In this document: positions 10,458 to 19,437 of the stretch, one piece after another
Numbering within the stretch: position 1 is the first letter of the stretch
Layout of the letters: each line of letters opens with the position of its first letter
Assembly (NCBI RefSeq): GCF_932294415.1
Contig: NC_065535.1
Location: forward strand, 29,342,782-29,406,781
Reading direction: 5' to 3'
Length of the DNA: 64,000 nt
DNA from: Quercus robur
Taxonomy: Eukaryota; Streptophyta; Magnoliopsida; Fagales; Fagaceae
Translations under genes and position numbers: made by a program
Notes under the pieces: generated by a model
What the model was told of the DNA's origin: nothing
What the model saw: only the letters and a program-made list of their open reading frames with translations
The model's database searches: none

Positions 10458-10838
10458 ATGAATGTGAATGGTTTGCAACAATATACTCAGTGTGGACCTG
10501 CTACTGCTGAGAATGCCAATGTTCCTGTGATGCCAGTGTGCAGATACATCTACGTCGGTGAAGTCCTTCATGTTTTTGTGGAAGCTCCAGGGGTCACTCA
10601 ACAAAACGTCATTGTTAACCTCACTACTACAGAGCCGATGGAATTGATCATTAATGCCTTGGCTCAGCGTGAGCACAGGGTAAACCGCCGTTACTACGCA
10701 CGAATACGAATGAATACCAATCACCACTACATACTTGAAACCTCGGGCTGGGATGTTTTTGACGGGGAGATTCATCTCTGGTTTCCTTTTGTATTCAATT
10801 TGCCTCAACCTCAACCTCAAGTTCCTCTCATAATCTAA
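10458..10838 (+). CDS. HSP20/alpha-crystallin-like small protein, copy 3
   Basis: An intronless 126-residue paralogue of the gene at 4720. Residues about 25-115 form the alpha-crystallin-like part: EVLHVFVEAPGVTQQNVIV, LIINALAQREHR, RYYARIRMNTN, then GWDVFDGEIHLWFPF. The strand order matches the HSP20 fold, and the longest invariant stretches shared with copy 2 are EVLHVFVEAPGVT and GEIHLWFPF. It lacks a C-terminal I-x-I motif and ends in a Pro/Gln-rich tail (QPQPQVPLII). It shares leader sequence (ACACAAAATCAAATATCTCA) and promoter boxes with copy 2, so both may be expressed together. Role unproven: chaperone-like, or a divergent scaffold of the plant HSP20-like group. Its 3' UTR is interrupted by a Pack-MULE 39 bp after the stop. 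Confidence 0.7.
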   Translation: MNVNGLQQYTQCGPATAENANVPVMPVCRYIYVGEVLHVFVEAPGVTQQNVIVNLTTTEPMELIINALAQREHRVNRRYYARIRMNTNHHYILETSGWDVFDGEIHLWFPFVFNLPQPQPQVPLII

Positions 10839-10867
10839 TTAGTCTCCTTTAAAGGTATCTATCATCA

Positions 10868-10876
10868 TTTATATAA
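10868..10876. repeat. 9-bp target site duplication, left
   Basis: TTTATATAA, repeated exactly at 12648-12656. A 9-bp duplication is the hallmark of Mutator-like elements. Confidence 0.9.
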
Positions 10877-11567
10877 GGCGAAAAATACATTTTGATCCCT
10901 ACATTTTGACCCGATTCCCGTTTTAGTCCCTAAGTTTTTTTTTTACCGCTTTTAGTCTCTCTCCAGAAAAACGATTCCATTTTAGTCCCTGCCGTTACAT
11001 CAGAAACGGATATTGCTGACGTGATAAACGGCAAAGTCAAAAAATAATAAACTAATGTCCACGTGGCCTAAATTAATAATAAAAAATATTTTTTAATGCC
11101 ACGTCAGCATCTAAATTAAAAAAAAATTAAAAACTCTCATAAAAAAATTCCTTAAATAAAAAAATTAATTTATTAATTCTAACTAAATAAAAAAAAATTA
11201 AAAACTCTCATAAAAAAAAAAAAAAAAAATCAAAAACAAATTTAAAACTAAACCCAGCAAGAACAACAAAACTCAGAAAGAACTAAACCCAGCAAGAACA
11301 AACTAAACCCAACAAGAACAACAAATTTAAAACCCAGCAAAAATAAGATTAACAAAACACAAACACGGCAAATTTAAAACTCAAAAAATTAAATTCAAAC
11401 CCATATTTGCAGAGAGCCACATTTCCTCGTCGGTCATCCTCAAATACTCGACCTTTTTCATTTGTTTTGTTTCACACCCATGTTGTTTTTGTTTTTTTAT
11501 TTTTAATATTCAACCAACAGGCAAATTTAAAACCCACACACAAAAAACACAACAAAACCCATTTTCC

Positions 11568-11918
11568 ATGATGGCTTATTCTTGTTCTTCTTCTTCTTCA
11601 TCTACCTCCTCTTTCTTCTCCATCAAACCCAAAACCCCATCTCCAAAACCCCATTTCCCAAAACCCCATTTCATCAAAGCCTTCACAAACCAATCTCCTC
11701 CACCACCACCACCACCACAACAACAGCCAAAACCCATCTCAGTCTCCAAACCCCGCCGCCCACTCGACAAAAACATCCGCGACGAGGCTCGCCGCAACAA
11801 CCCAACGTACTCCCACCTCTTCTCCGCCAAGTACGTCCCTTTCAACCCGGACCCATCTCACCAAACCTCCGTCAAGCCCGATCGTGAAGAATCTGCTTGT
11901 ACCTTGCATTTTCGTTGA
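11568..11918 (+). pseudogene. Captured 5' end of threonine synthase (plastid transit peptide and N-terminus)
   Basis: A 116-residue open frame starting MMAYSCSSSSSS. Residues 1-60 are Ser/Pro/Lys-rich with few acidic residues, as in a chloroplast transit peptide. Residues 69-78 (NIRDEARRNN) and 86-96 (SAKYVPFNPDP) match the conserved start of plant threonine synthase, which makes threonine from O-phosphohomoserine in plastids using PLP. Homology stops near residue 98; the family's next segment (around SLDEIVYRS) is missing, and about 18 unrelated residues lead to a stop. No catalytic part is present, so it cannot be an enzyme, but the frame is intact and could encode a plastid-targeted peptide if transcribed. 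Its GC-rich codons contrast with the AT-rich element around it, as expected for a captured exon. Confidence 0.8.
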
Positions 11919-12099
11919 TGGGTCTTGATCAGACGGCTCTGAATTTGCCTTCAACAACAACCAAAAAAAAGATTGAATTTTTTTTTTTATATAAATATAT
12001 TTTCAGTGAGTAATCAGAAAACGGTGAGGTTTAGTATAAATGGAAGGAGATAATAATAGATCTGGGCATTGGAGTATTTAGAGAGAAAGCGTGTGGGTT

Positions 12100-12280
12100 T
12101 ATGTTCTTGTTGGGTTTATGAAAAAGGTTGAGTTTATGTTCTTGCTGGGTTATGTTCTTGCTGGGTTTATGTTCTTGTTGGGTTTATGAAAAAGGTCGAG
12201 TTTATGTTCTTGCTGGGTTTATGTTCTTGCTGGGTTTATGTTCTTGCTGGGTTTAGTTGTTCTTGCTGGGTTTAGTTTTA
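12100..12280. repeat. Minisatellite in the Pack-MULE right arm
   Basis: About eight imperfect 17-18-bp units (TTATGTTCTTGCTGGGT). Their reverse complement (AACCCAGCAAGAACA) appears a few times at 11250-11310 in the left arm, so the repeat expanded from terminal-repeat sequence on one side only. Confidence 0.8.
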
Positions 12281-12656
12281 AATTTGTTTTTTATTTATTT
12301 TTTTTTTTTATGAGAGTTTTTAATTTTTTTTTATTTAGTTAGAATTAATAAATTAATTTTTTTATTTAAGGATTTTTTTTTATGAGAGTTTTTAATTTTT
12401 TTTTTTAATTTAGATGCTGACGTGGCATTAAAAAATATTTTTTACTATTAATTTAGGCCACGTGGACATTAGTTTATTATTTTTTGACTTTGCCGTTTGT
12501 CACGTCAGCAATATCCGTTTCTAATGTAACGGCAGGGACTAAGATGGAACCGTTTTTCTGGAGAGGGACTAAAAGCGGTAAAAAAAAAACTTAGGGACTA
12601 AAACGGGAATCGGGTCAAAATGTAGGGACCAAAATGTGTTTTTCGCCTTTATATAA

Positions 12657-13578
12657 AATAGTTCATACTTATTAATTCATCACTTATTACACTACAGATG
12701 CAAGATCAGGAAACTACCCTTTCTACAGTTCATATTTTAAGAAAAGAAAATAAAAAACAATGAAATAAGAATGTAATTCTTTTTTTCTTTTTTTTTGGCT
12801 TAGTCCAATTATTCTTTGTAAGAAATCTGAATGAATGAACAAACGTTGGTTATCCATAAAACGAAATGGTGAATGTAGATGTTTATGCTTGACATTTAAA
12901 TTTCAGTGCAGTGGTTTTGTTGAACTTGTAATATGCCTTTTGTCCATTTTAAACATGGAGATGCGAGTTAAAGGTTGGGTTAATCATTGTATGTGACTGC
13001 TAATTAGGGGCGGAGCCAAGGGAGTGCGAGAGGGGGCAATTGCCCCACTTGGCCCGCACAAAAAACACCTTTACTTATACTTACTGCAACCTCCTTCCTA
13101 CTTTATTTTTGGGTAAAAAAAGCAGTGCCTATCCAATTAGATAATTGAACATTAATCAAAACTATATCCCTTTAACTGCTGAGAAATTTCACCTAAACAA
13201 AAGCTTTTTTCACTCACACTTCATTAAAAATTTAGCTAATTTAAATGCCAATCTGTTTCTTTGTCTTGAAACGGAGCATAGCTTCTAATTTCTAAATAAA
13301 CCAAGAGTGTTTTCATGCCCTTAGTCCTCCACTAGCAAGCCTTGAACAAAAGTTTCATGTGTATCATAAGCTATATCACTAGAAGATGAAGTATATTATT
13401 CAATTACCAACGACTTTGACGAAGCTTGGACTATGGAAATTTAATAAACCAGGCATGGTGGAGTTATAAATGCCCAGGGATGATTTCTAATGGGTTTATT
13501 TTTGGTTTGAGTGCTATAGAGTGTAGCTAATATAAAATTATTGGCTTGACACGGAAGCATAGTGTTGTAATATCATGC
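12657..13578. other. Continued 3' flank of HSP20-like copy 3, then spacer
   Basis: 12690-12890 resumes the shared 3' UTR (GATCAGGAAACTA, CTACAGTTCATATTTT, AAGAATGTAA, TTTGTAAGAAA). After about 12900 there is AT-rich spacer. At 13008 GGGGCGGAGCCAAG resembles one end of a hAT element, but no partner end was found. Confidence 0.5.
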
Positions 13579-13586
13579 ATGTAACC

Positions 13587-15121
13587 CAGGACCGGCTCAA
13601 CCATAGAAGCAACTGATGCAATGGCCTAAGGCCCCCAAATAAAAGAAGGCCCCTCAATACAAATTAATTACGGCTCCTTCACCTAGGAAAAAAAATTTAA
13701 GGTGCCACTAATAGAAATAAATTGATATGAAGAACGAAAATTAGGGCCCTTGAAGAGAGAAAATAAGACCCCTTTGTAACTTATGGTTTATCCAAAAAAG
13801 AAAAAAATTTAAAGCCCCCTTTCCCAAAACATAGAAATTGAAGAGATAATGTTCCTATTTAAAATCTGAATTAATGGCTTTATAAATAACTTCGTTGATA
13901 AAAACTAACATTTATTACTTGAATCTAAGGAAAAAATAGACAGAAAAAATGTATTCTCTCCATCTTAAATCTCAAGAAATCAAAAACAGTATCGATTAGT
14001 TTTTTTTTTTTCCTGCTCACCTTGCTTCTCTCTAGTCTCCATCTTGATTCTATTTTTATAGCATTCTTCGTTGTTTGCTAGCTACTCTTCTTTGATCTTC
14101 ATTCAGGTTTGCTTCTATTTGCTCTTCCTTTCTTTTTATTCTTCTTGCTACTGAGTTTTTTTTTTTTTTTTTTCTTGTTGCTGAGTTTCACTGACTTGGG
14201 ATTCTCTCTCTCTCTCTTTTTTGTTAAGGAATTGGAACTAAACACTCTTTAGTCATAGTCACCACTACAAGTCTTTTTATTAGACTTCTAAAAATTTTAA
14301 TATTTTTCTCCAAAGTCCAAAGTGTACACGTTTATGGCTAGGAAGCATTCCACTTTTTTCTATGCTATGAGTTATCATGTCAATCTGCAGGAGTTATCAG
14401 AACCCATGTGAATTGCAAACTATAGTTACACGTTTCTTACAATTAAGCAATTTTTGAAAATTAATTTTTATATTTTTTTGTTTGTTTTAATTCAAGCTTT
14501 AATACTGAGTTGGCCCGTCACCTGTTTTTATTTTAGTGCTTCTATTTGTTCGACCTACATCTAGACTCTGACTATCTAGTAATTATTATTATTATTTTTT
14601 GCTTTTTTTCCCATCCATTTAGAAAGTCATTAATTTGTTATATGTGCGAGTGTTATCTTAATTTAATAAAATTATAAGTTTAGGATAATATATTTTATAT
14701 TAAAATTAATTTGTTAAGTTATGTGATAAATAATTTTTTATTTGAACAGGTTTAGAGGGTAAGGTGATCATATTATTTTCTAAGGTTGCAATTGTGTTTT
14801 GATAAACCAGGTTTTAATATTTTATACTTTAATTTTTGTTTTATTCTAGATAATTTATAATTTTTCTATTATAAATCATGTTTTATTTTAATTATAAATG
14901 TTTACTAAAAAATTAAGTGATAGTAAAAGGAAATGTTAATGAAACTTGAATGTAAAAATTTAATTAATAATTTTGCATCTTAAAGAGAATGATATATAGA
15001 TTCTAAATAAATAAAAAAATCAAAATTTAAATAAATATTATTTAATTAATATTTAAATAATTGAAAAAAGCCTCGCCTAAATTTTTCGCCTAAGGCCTCC
15101 AAATTTGTTGAGCCGGCCCTG
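13587..15121. mobile_element. Non-autonomous hAT element (1535 bp)
   Basis: Terminal inverted repeats CAGGACCGGCTCAAC (left) and GTTGAGCCGGCCCTG (right) are flanked by exact 8-bp duplications ATGTAACC (13579-13586 and 15122-15129). The subterminal GGCCTAAGGC motif occurs at both ends. The interior is AT-rich with poly(T) tracts and no transposase, so mobility would need an enzyme supplied elsewhere. Confidence 0.85.
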
Positions 15122-15129
15122 ATGTAACC

Positions 15130-15530
15130 AAGTTGCTAGGAATTTGAAGCTAACTATATAACAAATATTATATTATAAATTCACACATTATATTTTGAGG
15201 CTTTTTTTTATAGAATTAAAATTTTATTGTTAATAAAATAATTTGAGCATTTTATAAGTCTTCATTAATCAAAATTACATAAAATTGCCATCATTTCATT
15301 CATAATTCGATTTTTGACTTTGAAAATTGATACTTATGTGAGCAAAAGTCTTTCATTTTCCCTCTTTCTTGTGTGTGTTTGTTTCGTCAAAAAAAAGTGA
15401 GTAAAAACTAAATAGATAAATACAACAAAATGAATATACTTTCTTTTCGTGATTTTTTTTTTTTAAAAAACATTATTTTATTAAAATATTATTTAATATT
15501 ATTCTTTCTTGAATTGGACGAATTGGGGAA
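15130..15530. other. AT-rich spacer
   Basis: No ORF, RNA or repeat is recognised between the hAT element and the Copia gag fragment. Confidence 0.5.
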
Positions 15531-15532
15531 AG

Positions 15533-16611
15533 CTAGGAGCTGCTCACACTGTGCTTTGGAGATTGGACATTCTTGAGATGAAATCTGGAAATTCTATGCA
15601 GAATTGGAAACTGGTGCAACAATGGAAACTTGATTAGCACTGGAACAGGATTTTCCTTTTGCCCTATACCCAGGTGGATAGCCATGTATTTTATAGCACT
15701 TGTCCACAATATGACCAAGCATGTTTCTCTCCTTTCGATTGCCTCCTTTGACAAAGGACTCCTTTGTTTCCAGAATTTCTAGAATTGCTATAATTTCCAG
15801 AATTGCTATAATTTCCAGAATTGAACTTGGAGTTTGCATACATAGTAGTAGCTTCATTCTGAGATGATGCAGATTCACACGTCCAATATGTTTTTGTGCT
15901 TCTTCTTGAAGAACAAGTGAATAAACCTTCCCATAGATGGTAAAGGATTGGACATTAGGATCTGACTTCGAATTGTAGAAAAACTCTCATTTAGACTCAT
16001 CAAGAACCTCATGACATATGAATTATCGTGACAATCATTTAGGGCTTTCATAGCTCCACTAGAACACTCTGGAAGTGAATCATAATTGAGCAATTGATCC
16101 CAGAGGCACTTGCACTTTGTGAAGTAATCTGCTGCAGTTAACTGATTCTGACATATGTGAGAGATTTCCTTCTGAAGATTGTAAATCTTGGGAGCATTGC
16201 CTTGTGAATATCGGTTCTTCAATTCAATCCAGACTTCTCTTGCAGTTTCACAGTACATAACACTACAAGAGATATCTATGTGCATGGAATTCATCATCCA
16301 AGAGAGAACCATGGCGTTGCAGCTTAGCCAATCTTAATACAAAGGAGAAATTGGATCTGGCATTGGAAATTATCCATTCGCAAATCCAATCTTCTTCTTT
16401 GCAGTGAGTGCCAGGACCATAGCTCGAGACCAAGGATGATAGTTCTTGGTGCCAAGAAGTGGTTGAGTGGCCAAAACGGTACCTGGACTTTCACTGGAAC
16501 TCAGAAAAAAAAAAATGGATTTGGACGCCATTGATGAGCTTGATCACCAGAGCTTGATCCTGATTGAGTTTGAGAAGCATTCAGAGTATTAGTAGTTTCA
16601 GCGGACGCCAT
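15533..16611 (-). pseudogene. Copia retrotransposon gag, decayed and truncated
   Basis: Minus-strand gag of a Ty1/copia element. The ATG (16611) lies just inside the primer binding site and opens MASAETTNTLNASQTQSG. The coat-protein core is readable at 16312-15875: AREVWIELKNRYSQGNAPKI, LTAADYFTKCKCLWDQL, NDSYVMRFLMSLNESF-like blocks. A degraded zinc knuckle follows near 15720 (LGHIVDKCYKIHGYPPGY; the expected first cysteines are missing). The frame is broken by at least two stops or shifts, and everything after gag (protease to RNase H) and the 3' LTR is absent. It is therefore a 5' end only and cannot transpose. Confidence 0.75.
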
Positions 16612-16624
16612 TGATGAGCTTTAA

Positions 16625-16636
16625 GCTCTGATACCA
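16625..16636 (-). other. Primer binding site (initiator tRNA-Met)
   Basis: On the minus strand TGGTATCAGAGC directly follows the LTR's terminal CA. This is the standard tRNA-iMet complement used by plant Copia elements. Confidence 0.85.
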
Positions 16637-16864
16637 TGTAAAACCTTAAAAGACTCTAAATAAACCTCACAATTTTATTGAATGAAAAGAGAGATTACAA
16701 GTTGTGAGAATAGATTACAAAGGCTAACTATTTATATACAAACTAATCCAAGAGGATGAACCAACAATATCTAAAACTAACTCTGAAACTGATTTCCAGA
16801 TTAGACGGAAAAGTGGTTACACTAAACTGCCAATAATAGCATTACACGTGCTCAATTAGTAACA
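16637..16864 (-). mobile_element. 5' LTR of the Copia fragment
   Basis: On the minus strand the LTR runs from a probable TGTTACTAATTGAGCACG (16864) to TTTTACA (16637), with GTATATAAATAG as TATA box and CAATAAAATTG as poly(A) signal. The inner edge is fixed by the primer site. The outer edge is a guess because no second LTR remains for comparison. Confidence 0.6.
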
Positions 16865-16884
16865 AGCTACTGAGCCCATCTCAC

Positions 16885-17080
16885 TTAAGTGCTTTCAATA
16901 AAGCCTTCAGCAAATTTAGAGCAAAACGGAGCCGTAGCAATGAAATTCATTAATTCACCACTTATGTCAAGCGCTGTCGTTTCCAAACTTGTATCTGATA
17001 TGTGATCAAACAATGGTGCTTTGCTCTGTTTCTGTTCTTTATCTTCAACACTATCCAATGAATTTAGCATGAAAATCAAA
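16885..17080 (-). pseudogene. Possible terminal exon of an unidentified minus-strand gene
   Basis: A minus-strand open stretch of about 65 codons with protein-like composition (LNSLDSVEDKEQKQSK, then SLETTALDISGELMNF) ends in TAA at 16885-16887. It is preceded by a possible acceptor (GGTTAG) but has no plausible upstream start. I do not recognise the family. The Copia LTR begins about 20 bp beyond the stop. Exon-like minus-strand pieces at 18855-18922 and 18270-18360 may belong to the same unit. It could equally be a gene relic or a chance frame. Confidence 0.25.
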
Positions 17081-17089
17081 CTAACCAAT

Positions 17090-18260
17090 TGTTATGCATG
17101 AGGATCCTGTGGCCTAATTTTCTACAAAATGAGATGAAAGCATGTGAATTGAATTGATCAAAGTTTGCACTTTCTATTCTTTGATTGTGTGTTGACCAGC
17201 ATATCAAATGTGAATGGTGTGTGAGATCATATATGGATGATGTTTTTGCTGACTGTTTTGCTTGTTACAAAGGACCTTCATTGCTCTAATAAGCCAACAA
17301 GATTGACGCCTCTCACCGTGCAAAGTAAGTGGGAGATTGTTCGCAGAAGAGAACCAATATCTCTGCGCCCCCAATCTAATACACACCTTTAACATCGCAC
17401 CCCTGGTGTGGCAAGCCCACAATGCCACAACACCCCGCAGATTTGTGGGCCAAAAAGGAGCTCTAGAGCCTAGTCCGTCCAAAACCAATATTATATCTCT
17501 AACCACCAAATACCAATCATATATAGCTTAAGAATAGTGGCAGAAAAACTTAATTGATTTTGCTTTTAGTCAATGATTAGTTTTTGCAATTATACTGACT
17601 GAGGTTATTTAGATTTCATGTATACAGCTCTGGGTTCGAAATGATAAACCTACTCTGAATCAACTTAAACTAGACTGAATACATATAACTTAACTACAAA
17701 CTCCAGGTATTAGGCTAATCAGCAAGGTAAGCAGCAAATAATCAAATGTCAGCAAATAATCAGAGAGTGAGAGAGTGAGGGACAGTGGAATGGTGAGAGA
17801 CTCAGATTTTATTAGTTTTACAAAACCCTAACTTTTTTTTTTTTTTTTTTTTTCTCTTGTTTTTGTATGTGTTTTTTGTTTTGGAGGAGAGAGACATAAA
17901 ATGGGGGTAAACGGAGGTGGGTTATAGTAGCAAATGTAGAAAACTTTAAGTGGGTAAAGTAACAATTTTCAAACCACCAATAGACAATGTAAATTTGGGT
18001 CAAACCACAGGTGTTTACTACAATTACCCCATTTTAAAATAAGATCATTCACTCTAATAGTTTGGTTTTAGTTGGTACTGATTGGCAGTTGATCTAGTTT
18101 TCTTTTTACTTTTTTTTTTGGGTAGATTAACATGACACCTGACCTGGATAGTTCCCTCTCAGGATTTCTCCAGAGCCATGGTTTTTGTTTTTACCAATCA
18201 GGGGATAGAAAGAGGGTGGGGGTCCAATTGTTTATGTAGGAAATAATTGTTAACATAATT
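17090..18260. other. Unclassified intergenic DNA
   Basis: 17330-17480 is GC-richer than its surroundings (GCGCCCCCAATC, GCCACAACACCCCGCAG) and may be an LTR scrap, but no ends were found. A T-tract lies at 17832-17853. No gene is recognised. Confidence 0.4.
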
Positions 18261-18854
18261 TTAATTTAGCATTGATGATTTAATAATTGCAGCAGTAGCT
18301 AAATGCTGTATCCGGTCAAGAAGAAAATGGAGACGGGTGAAGGAAATGCCTGATGTCAAGAAATTCAAGTTAATGTAAGTGAAATCACATGTACATCCAG
18401 GCAAGAGTTGTAAATCATATGAAGAAAGTGTTTTCCTACATTCTTTTTCTTAGCCAAAAGGGAACTCCTGTTTTGGCTACTGACAGCGATAAATAGAAGC
18501 GAAGTGTGGTATCTATGTGTCTGGATCTCTTTTCTACTGTGTTTAATAAAGTTTCTTTGAAGATTTCAGCTACCAAAAGTGACAAGCTGAAGTTCAAAGT
18601 TCATCAGTTGCTCTCATACAAATAGAAATGAGCTAGGAGCTCAATTGTAAAAATATTGAACTAGTATTGTATAAAACAGGATCTCTATGCTTGTAAATTG
18701 GGTAACAAATTGGGCAATAGTTTTTGTAATTGCAATGTTCTCTTGATTACATAGAACTTTCGCATGCTGTTTACACTTACTAATTTAAGAGAATGGCATC
18801 CGTTCATTTTGGATTCAGTTTCTTCCTGAATGTATAGAATATATATTGGAGCTA

Positions 18855-18922
18855 CCTGCAGGCATTTTGCATCACCTGGTGCAAAATTTTGAAATTGCAT
18901 GTGCATATTGTCCTGGTCCCAA
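18855..18922 (-). pseudogene. Exon-like fragment with canonical splice edges, family unknown
   Basis: Minus strand: TTTATTGCCAG precedes and GTAGCTCC follows a 68-bp open block reading WDQDNMHMQFQNFAPGDAKC. The reading is protein-like and both splice edges fit consensus. A further block at about 18358-18275 (acceptor ACATCAG, reading TRLHFLLDRIQHLATAAIIK) lies downstream in the same orientation. I cannot assign a family, and a complete gene cannot be assembled. Confidence 0.25.
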
Positions 18923-18980
18923 ACTGGCAATAAACAAGAAAGGGTTAATTATAGCTTAGGATAAATCAATGCAATTTAGT

Positions 18981-19165
18981 AGGACTCAATGAAAGAACAT
19001 TAATTCAAATCCTGGATTTTCGAATTTAGAGAGATGTTGAGAGAGATCAAGAATTCTCACTATTTCTTATATTCATGGACCCAATTCAATTCAATGGGAT
19101 CTTTCACTTACATTTTTTTTCCATCAAGAACGTTTTATAAAACTATTGGACTCCCGATTTTGAAG
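18981..19165 (+). pseudogene. ycf2: Nuclear plastid DNA insertion: ycf2 fragment
   Basis: The plus-strand reading [20 protein letters not shown] followed by (V/M)GSF matches plastid Ycf2, the large essential plastid AAA-type protein of the inner-envelope import motor. The T-tract before CCATCAAGAACG has one extra T, shifting the frame: beyond it the Ycf2-like reading [10 protein letters not shown] continues only in another frame. With substitutions and no more than about 185 bp of match, this is a decayed NUPT, not a gene. Its edges are approximate. Confidence 0.75.
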
Positions 19166-19366
19166 AAGTGTCGTGTTGTTCTATGTGTTCTGATCGGTAT
19201 AGCCTATTTTTATTGGTTTATTCTGCCCAAAAAGTGTGTTTTGTGAGGTTTATTAAAGTAGTTGTACATTTTCTCTTAAGCAGGCACTGCTGAAGTGAAG
19301 GGGCTATGTGCCTATGTCTGTACAAAATCATTAAATCAGGACTGCAAAGCAAAATGAAAAGAAACA

Positions 19367-19437
19367 TGCGCATCCAGGGAATCGAACCCTGGTCAGTACC
19401 GTGGGAGGGTACTATGATACCACTACACCAGATGCGC
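19367..19437 (-). tRNA. tRNA-Gly (CCC)
   Basis: The minus strand folds as a complete cloverleaf. The acceptor GCGCATC pairs with GATGCGC; the D-arm contains TGGTGTAGTGGTATCA (box A); the anticodon stem GTACC/GGTAC holds loop CTCCCAC with anticodon CCC; the T-arm contains GGTTCGATTCC (box B); the discriminator base is A. About 71 nt, no intron, no encoded CCA, as for a nuclear gene. It decodes GGG. A T-rich stretch beyond 19367 on the minus strand (CATTTTGCTTTGC) could end Pol III transcription. Confidence 0.92.

Larger units (their letters stand above)
10877..12647. mobile_element. Pack-MULE (1771 bp) carrying a threonine synthase fragment
   Basis: A Mutator-like element with long terminal inverted repeats. 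Left arm about 10877-11265 starts GGCGAAAAATACATTTTG; right arm about 12262-12647 ends CAAAATGTGTTTTTCGCC. It is flanked by exact 9-bp duplications TTTATATAA. The arms share ATTTTGACCCGATTCCCG, ACGTCAGCAATATCCG and CCACGTGG-type motifs. The interior has no transposase but carries a GC-rich coding fragment of a host gene (11568-11918), which defines a Pack-MULE. Next to the right arm is a minisatellite of GGGTTTATGTTCTTGCT units. The element sits in the 3' UTR of the HSP20-like gene at 10458, whose UTR resumes at 12657 and matches 5150-5300. Confidence 0.85.

Noticed and set aside
11576..11960. Other-frame and antisense ORFs over the threonine synthase fragment
   Set aside because: Shadows of the GC-rich captured exon.
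13008..13060. hAT-like end (GGGGCGGAGCCAAG)
   Set aside because: No matching inverted end or 8-bp duplication was found, so it is not called as an element.
19367..19437. Plastid origin of the tRNA-Gly together with the ycf2 fragment
   Set aside because: The anticodon is CCC and the sequence is of the nuclear tRNA-Gly type; plastid tRNA-Gly genes have GCC or UCC anticodons and a different body.
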